From: Candidatus Schekmanbacteria bacterium
GTDB lineage: Bacteria > Schekmanbacteria > GWA2-38-11 > J061
Length of the DNA stretch: 64,000 nt
Assembly: GCA_016219965.1 (NCBI GenBank)
Contig: JACRJM010000003.1
Location: 318,299 to 382,298 of the forward strand
Reading direction: 5' to 3'
Part shown: positions 33,367-42,442 of the stretch, in pieces
Numbering within the stretch: the first letter of the stretch is position 1
How the letters are laid out: each line of letters starts with the position of its first letter
Position numbers and translations under genes: made by a program
Notes under the pieces: model-generated
Seen by the model: only the letters and a program-made list of their open reading frames with translations
Databases searched by the model: none
What the model was told of the DNA's origin: nothing

Positions 33367-34773
33367 CTATAAACGGGAACCAAAGAGGGAAGAATTTTTT
33401 ACTTTGTCCAACTCGCAAAATTCCTGTGCGCCGAATTTCATGTCTTTCAGGGTAAAACCGTTCTTCTTTTCTTCATCTCCTCCTACATAAACTACAAACT
33501 TTGCACCTGTGCTGTCGGCTCTCTTTGTGGCCTTAGAGCTGTGTCTGCCGGAAAAATCTATTTCAACTTTTGCGCCTTCATTTCTCAAGATGCCTGCAAC
33601 CTTGATGGCATAAGGAAAATCAGATTCTGACATTGGAATTACATAGGCATCAAGATGGCCTTTTTCAAGGTTGCAGTCGCTTTGCGTTTTAGCATTTCTT
33701 TCACGCTCTGCAGCAAGGATCAGCCTTTCAAAACCAAAGGCAAAACCCACTGATTTCGCCTCCCCGTGTCCGCCGAGAATATTTAAGAGTTCGTCGTAGC
33801 GACCGCCTCCGCACACCTGATTGGCAGCGCCGAGAAGCGGGCTGTATATCTCAAAAACCGTGCCCGTGTAATATGCAAGCCCTCTTCCGAAGCCGAAATC
33901 AACGCGCGCCTTGTTCCAGTTGATTCCAAATGAAGTCAGGATGTCGCAGACCTTTTTAAGGGATGAAGTGTCGGGGAGAGGTTTTCCTGTATCTATAAAA
34001 TGAGACATTGTAACTTGAAGTCGTTCGAATACCTCCGGCGGAGTGCCCCGCAGGTTAGAAAGTTGAAGTATGAGTTTTACAACCTTGCCATAAGGACCAT
34101 GTTCTGCATTGATTTCAGACTCTGAGACTCCGCTCTCGGCGAGCCCTTTTTTTATTATGGGGATAAAATCATTCTTGTCAGGCACCTTGTTTAAATCCTC
34201 AAGGTAGCCAATGATGAGGCTCTTTTTTTCCTGCGGAAGCCCTATCGCGTCAAGGAGGGCAAAGAGTATGCTCACATCGCTTATCGCTATCTCGTAATTT
34301 TGAATGCCAAGGCTTTCCATGCACTCTGACGTCATCATTATCATCTCTGCATCGTATTCCAGCGCAGATGTTCCAATCACTTCAACACCTGTCTGTGTGA
34401 ACTGGCGGTAACGGCCCTCCTGCGGTTTGTCGTAGCGGAACACTGCTCCGTGGTAATAAAGTTTTACAGGCCTTTTCTCGTTTGCAAGCCCTTCATTGAA
34501 AGCGCGGACAACAGATGCTGTTATCTCAGGGCGAAGACAGATGTCCCGGTCGCCGTAATCCTTGAAGTGATACATCCCTTTTAATATTTTATCGCCGGAT
34601 TTCCTGAGATGAAGTTCTACCGGCTCAATAAGAGGCACATCGATGCCCTGATAGCCGTAACGCTCAAAAACATTGCGCAGCTTTTCAAAAGCTTCGAGTC
34701 TGCGGTAATATTGCTCAGGATATATATCCTGAGTACCGCGGACAGATTTTACCGGTGTATATTTTTTTTCCAT
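33367..34773 (-). CDS. hisS: Histidyl-tRNA synthetase
   Basis: Class II synthetase that charges tRNA-His. 468 residues, slightly longer than the usual ~420-430. Motifs: SVRGTQDIYPEQ at the N-terminus, motif 2 YYHGAVFRYDKPQEGRYRQF, the His-specific loops ARVDFGFGRGLAYYTGTVFE and VCGGGRYDELL, and motif 3 SVGFAFGFERLILA. The C-terminal anticodon-binding domain ends with GGDEEKKNGFTLKDM. Upstream is a separate membrane-protein gene; downstream lies the Moco-like leader region. Confidence 0.95.
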   Translation of the reverse strand: MEKKYTPVKSVRGTQDIYPEQYYRRLEAFEKLRNVFERYGYQGIDVPLIEPVELHLRKSGDKILKGMYHFKDYGDRDICLRPEITASVVRAFNEGLANEKRPVKLYYHGAVFRYDKPQEGRYRQFTQTGVEVIGTSALEYDAEMIMMTSECMESLGIQNYEIAISDVSILFALLDAIGLPQEKKSLIIGYLEDLNKVPDKNDFIPIIKKGLAESGVSESEINAEHGPYGKVVKLILQLSNLRGTPPEVFERLQVTMSHFIDTGKPLPDTSSLKKVCDILTSFGINWNKARVDFGFGRGLAYYTGTVFEIYSPLLGAANQVCGGGRYDELLNILGGHGEAKSVGFAFGFERLILAAERERNAKTQSDCNLEKGHLDAYVIPMSESDFPYAIKVAGILRNEGAKVEIDFSGRHSSKATKRADSTGAKFVVYVGGDEEKKNGFTLKDMKFGAQEFCELDKVKNSSLFGSRL

Positions 34774-34896
34774 ATCTGAATATGCACACTAATTATCATT
34801 AGTTGTCAATAAGCCATGTTCAAACCTTTTTTTAAAAAGGTTGTCTGTATGAGAAAATTAATAATTTAGAAATTAAGTAAAGCGGCATCGAAATTC

Positions 34897-37356
34897 TCAC
34901 AAAGATTTCTGAATAACTCTCTTGCTGGTTATCATAAATGATATAAAGGAGACCAAATAAAATACAAAGCCTAACCAGAAGGATATAGTTATCCCCAAGG
35001 TTAAAGAAATAATAACTGCCAAAACTGAAGCACAGACAGAGGTTGCTCCATTTATTCCCCAGAGCCATGGCATAAGCTTTGGAGATTCTGTCGATGAAAG
35101 TTTCATGCCAATTGGGAATGCCATTCCCATGAATACCCCTATTGGACAAAGCATTAAGATGGCAATAAATATCCTAACCGGTGTAGTTGAGCTGGAAAAG
35201 TTTCTTATAGCAAATGGTGTCAGTCCGCCAAAAATAACAAGTGCACAAAGTAAAAAAAGTATAAGGGTTTTAGCTTTTTTTACCATGTCAGGATTCCCTA
35301 ATTTCCATGTAAAATAGCTTCCAATACCACTTGAGAGAAGCAGAGAGAAAAGAACTACGGAAAGGCTGTAGGCAGGATGGCCAAGAAAAATAATTAGCCT
35401 CTGCATCTGAGATATTTCAATATGCATAAACCCAAATCCTATGCTTCCAAAGTAGAAAAAAAGAGCGTGTGTACCTTTTAGGTTTTCTTTTTTTGACGTC
35501 AGGAAAAGAGGAACTATGATACATAAAGCAGATAAAATCAGAACTGCAATGAACAAGGTGCAGATGACAAATATAGGCCTATTCGTCTTCATACGCTTTA
35601 ATACATTTTCAGGATTCCAGAATTTCATTGAAAATAAATCTTTGACTTTCATAACCTGAAAGAAAAAAGGGTTGTCATCAGTAGTAGCTGATATATTTTC
35701 CGGGAATTGGTTAATAAATGACTTATCTGCTGATGCAACTGCTGCAAAGTTTTGATTTAAAGAGAAAACAGGGCTTAGCACAACACCAAATTTCATACGA
35801 GCAGCTACATCTTCAATAATACTAATATCTTTTTTTGAAAATGGGGCTTTGCTCAAAATTAAAGTACCTATGCCAATACTATCATTAGTTCCGGATTCTA
35901 TACCCTTGGATTTTATGATAATGATGTGATTTCTCGGATCATTAATTCCAAAATTTGTCAGTGCAGCAGAAGCAAGAGAAGTAAGCCTTAACATCTCAAC
36001 AGGGTTTGACTGACGGTACCACCTTGAAAATGACAAAACACCATCAGGCGTAAGGTGTTCAAGGAAAACCTTCCATGCTTCAACAGTATAGAGAGAATTT
36101 TCTGTAAGAACAAATGCTCCGGCTCCTGTCGCTGCCCATGTGTCTATAAGAGAAACCTGTATAATATCAAATTTCTTATCCTGCCTCGTGATATAGCTTC
36201 TGGCTTCATCATTGATAAATGTAACTTTCGGGTTTCTGTCCAAATGACCGGTAAAATCTCCAAATTTCTGATTTACTGCCTTGATGATATCTCCGTTAAT
36301 TTCGACACCAGTGACAGACTTCTGGTTAAATGCAAGCGCTGACAGTATATCTCTTCCTCCTCCTGTTCCAACAACGAGTATATTTGCATCGTTTTTCAAA
36401 TAGTGAGCAATGTTTGTGACATCGTATTTAAGGTACTCAACGCTGTTGATGTCGTTATTATATTTGGTCAAAATCGTCGCAGCATTGGCATCAATATTAA
36501 GAAACAGCTGGTTTGCAGTACGAGTATTCGGATATACAGAGCTCAATCCCCAACCAAAAGGTTTTACCAATTCATCAGGCACGCCGGTTATCTTGATACG
36601 TGAAAATGAATTCCATTTCTCATAAATTGGAGTTTCTTCAATTGAGCCTTTTACATATTTTAATCTGATTAACTGACGCTGATCATTTACCATGACAGTA
36701 TTTACGACAATAAATATAGCAAGCAACGCAATCAATATAGAAATTGAAAGTGATATTTTATAAGAACCTGAATCAGTAGCAAATAATAAGGCTCCAATGC
36801 TTGCCATAAGGGCTATCACAAAAATTGTAGTAGGTCCGTCAGTAAGTCCCAGTACGTATATAAGCAATAGGCATCCTATCGCTGCACCCGCAAGATCAGC
36901 GGCATAAAGCTTGCTTATCTGTCCAGGAAATTTTGTTAGAGCAAGACAGACACATATTCCGCTGAATATGAAGGATACAGTTATTGCAATACAGGTTAAT
37001 GAAAGCGAGAGTATGTTAATAACAGACAGACTGAACTCAAAAGGAACACTGATATGAGTCATAAAACTTAGTATTATTGAAATTGAAAAAAGAAGAGCGC
37101 TTATAGCAAGATGTTTTTTTGAATTCTCCACAGTAAAGAACAATGGAAAAAGGTAGACGATTATAGCTCCTGTTGTCATTCCAAGCATAGCAATGGATAT
37201 AGCCATGAAAGCAAAATGATACCATAGGGTAACACTGAAGATTCGTGTAAGTATTATTTCATACATAAGTGTAGCAAGAGTAACCATGAACAAACCTGCA
37301 TAGGTTCGTTTGCTGACTATTGTTTTTCCATTCATCATTACATTATTCTTCCGCAC
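34897..37356 (-). CDS. Polytopic membrane protein with spermidine-synthase-like domain
   Basis: 819 residues. About eight membrane helices (residues 17-230), a soluble Rossmann domain (about 280-570), then about seven more helices to the C-terminus. The soluble part has the aminopropyltransferase/methyltransferase core: VVGTGGGRDILSAL, VTGVEINGDII, FINDEARSYIT and FDIIQVSLIDTWA. The usual catalytic Asp region is altered to SLIDTWAATGAGAF, so polyamine synthesis is not assured. Such membrane-fused SpeE-like proteins are common in sediment bacteria with unknown substrates. The start is GTG at 37354-37356; an alternative Met seven codons later is possible. Confidence 0.7.
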   Translation of the reverse strand: MRKNNVMMNGKTIVSKRTYAGLFMVTLATLMYEIILTRIFSVTLWYHFAFMAISIAMLGMTTGAIIVYLFPLFFTVENSKKHLAISALLFSISIILSFMTHISVPFEFSLSVINILSLSLTCIAITVSFIFSGICVCLALTKFPGQISKLYAADLAGAAIGCLLLIYVLGLTDGPTTIFVIALMASIGALLFATDSGSYKISLSISILIALLAIFIVVNTVMVNDQRQLIRLKYVKGSIEETPIYEKWNSFSRIKITGVPDELVKPFGWGLSSVYPNTRTANQLFLNIDANAATILTKYNNDINSVEYLKYDVTNIAHYLKNDANILVVGTGGGRDILSALAFNQKSVTGVEINGDIIKAVNQKFGDFTGHLDRNPKVTFINDEARSYITRQDKKFDIIQVSLIDTWAATGAGAFVLTENSLYTVEAWKVFLEHLTPDGVLSFSRWYRQSNPVEMLRLTSLASAALTNFGINDPRNHIIIIKSKGIESGTNDSIGIGTLILSKAPFSKKDISIIEDVAARMKFGVVLSPVFSLNQNFAAVASADKSFINQFPENISATTDDNPFFFQVMKVKDLFSMKFWNPENVLKRMKTNRPIFVICTLFIAVLILSALCIIVPLFLTSKKENLKGTHALFFYFGSIGFGFMHIEISQMQRLIIFLGHPAYSLSVVLFSLLLSSGIGSYFTWKLGNPDMVKKAKTLILFLLCALVIFGGLTPFAIRNFSSSTTPVRIFIAILMLCPIGVFMGMAFPIGMKLSSTESPKLMPWLWGINGATSVCASVLAVIISLTLGITISFWLGFVFYLVSFISFMITSKRVIQKSL

Positions 37357-37640
37357 AAAAACATTAAACTCCTATCCGGTGATAAAGTGGCTGTTCTAAG
37401 GACAAAAAGAAGCTTATATTTAAAGAATCCTCCAGTTCCTGTTGGGTAAGTTTTATTTGAATTTATCATATCAACAAAACCAAAAACAACAAAATAAAAA
37501 ACAAGGGATTAGCATGTAGTAAGTTACACACATGCTTGTTGAATATGGACGCTTTTAAAAAATTCTTGCAGTTTTATTATTAGGACGTTTAACCACTTTT
37601 CTGATAAACTTTTTTTAAATATTATCTAAAACAAAACTCT

Positions 37641-40010
37641 ATGTCAGAAAAAATGAATTTTAAAGTATTTCTTCTCTTACTGCTTTCTGCGGTGATCTTT
37701 TTTTCACCTGTGCTTTTCTCCAGCCAGACATTCTTTTATTCTGATACGACTTATCTTTTCCGCCCCTTCAAGTCATTCATTGCGGAAGAGCTGAAACATT
37801 TTTCTATACCTCAGTGGAATCCTTTCTTCGAGGGAGGTTTACCGCTTCTCTCGGACCCTGTGCAGCAGGTCTTCTATCCATTAAATTTGATTCTAATGGC
37901 TGGGCCTCTCTGGTTCACCTACAAGATTTTCATAATATTCCATTATGTCCTTGCCGGATTCTTCATGTATCTTCTTGCATCAAAGTTAGGATTAAAACAG
38001 GCATCTGCTCTCTTTTCAGCAGCAGCTTACATGTTTAGCGGTTATCTGATTTTCATCCATTACAATCTACCTTTCCTTGCAGGGGCAACATTCCTCCCGC
38101 TCTTTTTTTATTCTCTTATCACCGCAACTGAGAGCCTCCCGCTCATTATTCCCTGTTCAATACTTGCGTTCTCAATGTCCATGCAGTTGTTTGGAGGAGA
38201 CGTTGAGATTGTTTATGTCGAGCTGATTATTGCCTTCCTTTATATGCTGATTACAGGCCTTAGAAGCAAAGGGAAAAGTTCAGTCGCTTCAACTTCATGG
38301 AATCTTTCAAAGTTTTTTATAGCTGCCCTGCTCCTTATCTGTTTTTCAGCAATAATTATTTTTCCGTTATTCTATCTTTATCCTCACACAAACCGCGCTA
38401 CCGGAATGACGTTTGATGACATATACCTTTTTTCATTCCATCCATTACAGGTATGTGAACTCTTAATTCCATATTTCTATGGCAATATCACCGAAGGAAC
38501 AAGATTCATTGGAGATTTCTTCCCTCTTGTCCTGTCAAAAGATAAGGCTGAGTGGGCTCCATACATTTACTGCGGAACAATCACTTTATTTTTCCTCTTC
38601 TTTGGACTCCTTACAGGTAAAAAGAAAAAGGAGGAATGGTTTTTCCTTTCTCTTTTTATTTTCTTTCTTGCCGCGTCATTCGGAAAAGATTTCATACTAT
38701 ATCCACTGCTTGTCCGCGTACTTCCTTTTTTTGCAGTCTTCAGGTATCCTGCAAAACTAATGGTCTTTGTAGTTTGCAGCGCGGCAGCCCTTGGAGGTAT
38801 TGGATTTGATAAATGGGCGCAGCAAGGAGACTCTCCCGATAAAAATTTGCCTGACAAAAAATCTTTAAGCACCTCTGCTATCATCCTGCTACTAATCCCC
38901 ATCCCTTTCATACTCAAAGTTGCATTCTCTTCTCTTGGCACCTTTGGCGGGGAAAGAATTAATTTGATCATCAATTCTTCTGTTATTTTCCTTTTCATGC
39001 TGGCCCTGACTTTTATTACAGGCAGTCTGGTCTTGCAGGGAAGGATAGAAAGAGAAAGGGCATCTTTTATATTCATCCTTATTCTCCTCATAGACCTCTG
39101 GATACCCGGACTAAAAAGCTTTTTTACAATAGATGAGGATTTTTACAGGCTTAAACCTCTGGCGCTAAGTAAAATAGAACTTCTCAGCAATAATGCAGAT
39201 AAAAGCTCATACAGGATATTAAGGCCGGATACTTTCGTTGCGGGGATCAATTACACAGAGCTTAAAGATCTCACAATTGAAGAAAAAAGCATTATCTTTA
39301 AACGCAACACCTTAAAACCTGCCTGCGGGGTTGAATTCGGCGTTCAGTTTGCCGGAGCATACAGCTCATACTCTCTATCTGATATGTCAAGACTTGAAAA
39401 AGAACTAAGCGGCACTGACACAGGGATGAACCTTCTAAACATACGATATATCATTGCCCCGTCATCGAGTGTTGAAAAAAGCCCTTATCCATTAAGATAC
39501 AGACATCCCTTCGGGGAGTTTGTTATTTTCGAGAACCCTGAATTTCTCCCGAGAGCTTTCCTTGCAAACCGCGCACATTATTTTGATGACAGGGAAAAGA
39601 TGCTTGTCTATATGAAAAGCAGCGGGTTTTCTCCGCAAGATGAAGTTCTGCTGGAAGGAAAAGAAGAAGAACTTAAAGTCCTCTCTCAGAACTTGCACCA
39701 ATCAGAGACAAGCGTAACTATAAACAAATATATGACGGACAGAATAGATATGATAACTACATCTGAAAATGCATCATTTCTTATGTTGAGCGACACATGG
39801 TTTCCCGGATGGTCTGCCGTAATTGATGGGAAAGAGGCTGAAATACTGCGCGCTGATTATTGTTTCAGAGCTCTGTCTCTTCCGGCAGGCAGACATGAAG
39901 TGACAATGAAATTTTCACATCCGGGTTTTAAATGGGGCGCAGTAATTACAGGAATATCTTTTTTGATATTTGTATTTTTTTTCATAATAAACCGGAAAGC
40001 TCTTAATTAA
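37641..40010 (+). CDS. YfhO-family membrane protein
   Basis: 789 residues. Ten or more hydrophobic segments occupy the first ~480 residues, starting with FLLLLSAVIFFSPVLF; the SDTTYLFRPFKSFIAEEL loop and QWNPFFEGGLPLLSDPVQQV follow. The C-terminal soluble part ends with the YfhO hallmark: MLSDTWFPGWSAVIDGKEAE...LPAGRHEVTMKF. Gram-positive YfhO acts in glycosylation of lipoteichoic acid, so members are thought to be GT-C-like glycosyltransferases. The acceptor here is unknown. It is 5 bp ahead of tlyA and probably co-transcribed. Confidence 0.8.
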   Translation: MSEKMNFKVFLLLLLSAVIFFSPVLFSSQTFFYSDTTYLFRPFKSFIAEELKHFSIPQWNPFFEGGLPLLSDPVQQVFYPLNLILMAGPLWFTYKIFIIFHYVLAGFFMYLLASKLGLKQASALFSAAAYMFSGYLIFIHYNLPFLAGATFLPLFFYSLITATESLPLIIPCSILAFSMSMQLFGGDVEIVYVELIIAFLYMLITGLRSKGKSSVASTSWNLSKFFIAALLLICFSAIIIFPLFYLYPHTNRATGMTFDDIYLFSFHPLQVCELLIPYFYGNITEGTRFIGDFFPLVLSKDKAEWAPYIYCGTITLFFLFFGLLTGKKKKEEWFFLSLFIFFLAASFGKDFILYPLLVRVLPFFAVFRYPAKLMVFVVCSAAALGGIGFDKWAQQGDSPDKNLPDKKSLSTSAIILLLIPIPFILKVAFSSLGTFGGERINLIINSSVIFLFMLALTFITGSLVLQGRIERERASFIFILILLIDLWIPGLKSFFTIDEDFYRLKPLALSKIELLSNNADKSSYRILRPDTFVAGINYTELKDLTIEEKSIIFKRNTLKPACGVEFGVQFAGAYSSYSLSDMSRLEKELSGTDTGMNLLNIRYIIAPSSSVEKSPYPLRYRHPFGEFVIFENPEFLPRAFLANRAHYFDDREKMLVYMKSSGFSPQDEVLLEGKEEELKVLSQNLHQSETSVTINKYMTDRIDMITTSENASFLMLSDTWFPGWSAVIDGKEAEILRADYCFRALSLPAGRHEVTMKFSHPGFKWGAVITGISFLIFVFFFIINRKALN

Positions 40011-40015
40011 AAACC

Positions 40016-40816
40016 ATGGCATCAAAACAAAAGAAAATAAGGCTCGATGAACTCCTGGTCCAAAAGGAGCTTGCCGAGTCAAGAAATGCTGCAAAATCAC
40101 TTATCATGGCAGGCATGATATCTGTTGACGGAAAAAAAACAGATAAAGCCGGTACACAGGTAAGCATTGAATCAATCATAGAAATAAAAGGAAAAGCATG
40201 TCCCTACGTAAGCAGGGGCGGACTCAAACTTGAAGGCGCACTCGATTATTGCGGTGTGGCTCTGACCGGAGCTACTGCGCTCGACATCGGCGCCTCAACG
40301 GGTGGGTTTACCGACTGCCTTCTTCAGCATGGCGCAAAGCTTGTCTATGCGGTTGATGTCGGGCACGGACAGTTACACTGGAAGCTAAGAAACGACCCGC
40401 GCGTAATAAACATTGAAAGAGTCAATGCAAGAAACATCGGGGCTGATATTATCCCAGTAATGGTTGATGTCATCACTATAGATGTGTCGTTTATTTCAAT
40501 TAAAAAAATAATTCCGCAGGCTATTAATCTGCTTAAGCAGGATGGAGTGATTATTGCGCTTATAAAACCGCAATTTGAAGTCGGGAAAGGAGAAGTTGGG
40601 AAGGGTGGAATAGTAAAATCTCCGGAAAAGCATCGTGCCTTGCTTTTCGATATGGCTGATTTTCTTTTAAAATCAGGGCTTCACATAAAGACGATTATTG
40701 CTTCTCCAATAAAGGGGCAGGATGGGAATATTGAGTTTTTCGGAGTTGCAGCAAAGGAAAAACCATTAACAGAAGCAGACATCAGTGAGATGATTGAAAA
40801 GGCAGCAGGTCTATGA
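40016..40816 (+). CDS. tlyA: TlyA-family RNA 2'-O-methyltransferase
   Basis: 266 residues. N-terminal S4 RNA-binding domain (IRLDELLVQKELAESRNAAK...MISVDGKKTDKAG) followed by an FtsJ/RrmJ-type methyltransferase with SAM motif ALDIGASTGGFTDCLLQHGA, YAVDVGHGQLHWKL and IDVSFISIKKIIP. IKPQFEVGKGEVGKGGIVK near 180 supplies the catalytic Lys region. TlyA proteins methylate ribose of 16S and 23S rRNA cytidines; some were named haemolysins. Intact and of normal length. Immediately after the YfhO-like gene. Confidence 0.92.
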   Translation: MASKQKKIRLDELLVQKELAESRNAAKSLIMAGMISVDGKKTDKAGTQVSIESIIEIKGKACPYVSRGGLKLEGALDYCGVALTGATALDIGASTGGFTDCLLQHGAKLVYAVDVGHGQLHWKLRNDPRVINIERVNARNIGADIIPVMVDVITIDVSFISIKKIIPQAINLLKQDGVIIALIKPQFEVGKGEVGKGGIVKSPEKHRALLFDMADFLLKSGLHIKTIIASPIKGQDGNIEFFGVAAKEKPLTEADISEMIEKAAGL

Positions 40817-40831
40817 GGAAAACCGGTAATT

Positions 40832-42277
40832 TCAGTTGATTCCTTCTTTTCTCATTTTTTCAAGAAGAGTAGTTCTGTTAAGGTGGAGTAAATCGGCAGC
40901 CCTGCTTCGTACTCCGTTGGATTTTTCCAATGCCTGTTTTATAAGGCTTTGCTCTATATTTTTAACGACCTTGTTAAGATCAATTCCCTGGTCTGGAAGC
41001 TCAACCGGGACATTGAGCCTTTTGGGTTCCTGTTCCAGAATACTTGGCGGCAGGTGCCTTGACGTTATAAGTTTACCATCTGCAAGTGCCACGGCTCTTT
41101 CAATTGCATTTTCAAGCTCTCTTACATTTCCGGTCCAGTTATAGGAGCAAAGAAGTTCCATTGCTTTTCTCGTAATTCGTTTTTCATCCTTCCCCATCTC
41201 CTTGCAAATCCTTTTCAGGAAAAAGCTGACAAGCAGAGGGATGTCGTCTCTCCTTTCGCGTAAAGGGGGAAGTGATATAGATATGACATTAAGCCTGTAA
41301 TAAAGGTCTTCTCTGAAAAGCCCCTGCTTTACCCTCTCTTCAAGATTAGCATTGGTTGCAGAAATTACACGCACGTCTACCTTTATCTTTTTTGTATCAC
41401 CAAGTTTCTCTATTTCTCTTTCCTGCAGCACCCGCAATATCTTTACCTGCAGGTCAAGATCCATACTGCCTATTTCGTCAAGGAATATAGTCCCTTTGTT
41501 TGCAAGCTCAAATTTTCCCATCCTGTCTGATGACGCCCCCGTGAAAGCCCCCCTTGTATGACCGAAAAATTCATTTTCGAGGAGTTCCCTTGGGATGGCT
41601 CCGCAGTTTACGGTTATAAAAGGAAATTCACGGCGCGAGCTGTTGAAATGTATTGCCCTTGCGACAAGTTCCTTGCCTGTCCCGCTGTCGCCGTTTATAA
41701 GCACTGTACTGTCTATGTCTGTTACTTTTTCTATCATCTTGTATATTAGCTGCATCTCCTGCGATGTCCCGATAAGTTCGTCAAACTTCATCTTCCCTCT
41801 CAACTGCCTTTTGAGTTCCCTGTTTTCATTCATCAGATTTTTTTCTCTGAGCGCCTTCTTTATTACAAGACGGACTTCATCGAGATTCAAAGGTTTAGAA
41901 AGGTAATCAAATGCTCCGGCTTTCATAGCCTGTATCGCTGACTCAACCGTGGCAAAGGCTGTGAGAAATATAACTATCACATCAGGGTAGAGTAATTTGG
42001 CTTTTTTCATAACTGCCAGTCCGTCAACATCAGGCATCTTAAGGTCAGTAAGTATGAGCGGGAACTTCTGTTCTTTAAGGATCTTTATAGCTTTTCTGCC
42101 GTTTTCTACGGCAGTAATCTGGTAGCCTTCATACTCGAGTATGGCAGAAAGCGAAATCCTGGATTCATCATCATCTTCTACAAGAAGGATTTTTTCTGCA
42201 ACCATAGACCTGTTGTTATTTGGTATGTCCTGTTTCATCTGCAAGCTATTTGAATGGTGCATTATAAGAGAGAACAA
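40832..42277 (-). CDS. NtrC-type sigma-54-dependent response regulator
   Basis: 481 residues. Receiver domain with phospho-acceptor Asp in LILTDLKMPDVDGL and acidic LVEDDDESR. AAA+ domain: Walker A GDSGTGKELVARAIH, the sigma-54-contacting GAFTGA loop in GHTRGAFTGASSDRMG, Walker B GTIFLDEIGSM. C-terminal Fis-type helix-turn-helix (KSNGVRSRAADLLHLNRTTL). The true start is probably Met 25 (MVAEKILLVEDD) or Met 14. No histidine kinase is adjacent. A sigma-54 promoter with repeated palindromes lies at 56.9-57.3 kb, and this protein is a candidate activator, as PEP-CTERM genes often depend on NtrC-like regulators (inference). Confidence 0.92.
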   Translation of the reverse strand: MFSLIMHHSNSLQMKQDIPNNNRSMVAEKILLVEDDDESRISLSAILEYEGYQITAVENGRKAIKILKEQKFPLILTDLKMPDVDGLAVMKKAKLLYPDVIVIFLTAFATVESAIQAMKAGAFDYLSKPLNLDEVRLVIKKALREKNLMNENRELKRQLRGKMKFDELIGTSQEMQLIYKMIEKVTDIDSTVLINGDSGTGKELVARAIHFNSSRREFPFITVNCGAIPRELLENEFFGHTRGAFTGASSDRMGKFELANKGTIFLDEIGSMDLDLQVKILRVLQEREIEKLGDTKKIKVDVRVISATNANLEERVKQGLFREDLYYRLNVISISLPPLRERRDDIPLLVSFFLKRICKEMGKDEKRITRKAMELLCSYNWTGNVRELENAIERAVALADGKLITSRHLPPSILEQEPKRLNVPVELPDQGIDLNKVVKNIEQSLIKQALEKSNGVRSRAADLLHLNRTTLLEKMRKEGIN

Positions 42278-42442
42278 AATTTAATCAACAGGAAATCCTT
42301 CCCCAACAATCTGAAGATGGAAAAATAGAGTTAGAAAAACAATAATTTCTTTATAATTTTATTATAATCTTATATAATGGTTGAAATTATATGATATCAG
42401 TTAAACTATTTTTAATAGATTAATTTAACTGGAGCTGAACCT

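Noticed and set aside
37357-37640. 43-codon minus-strand frame (MINSNKTYPTGTGG...)
   Set aside because: No binding site and it ends inside the neighbouring gene's start region; not convincing as a gene.
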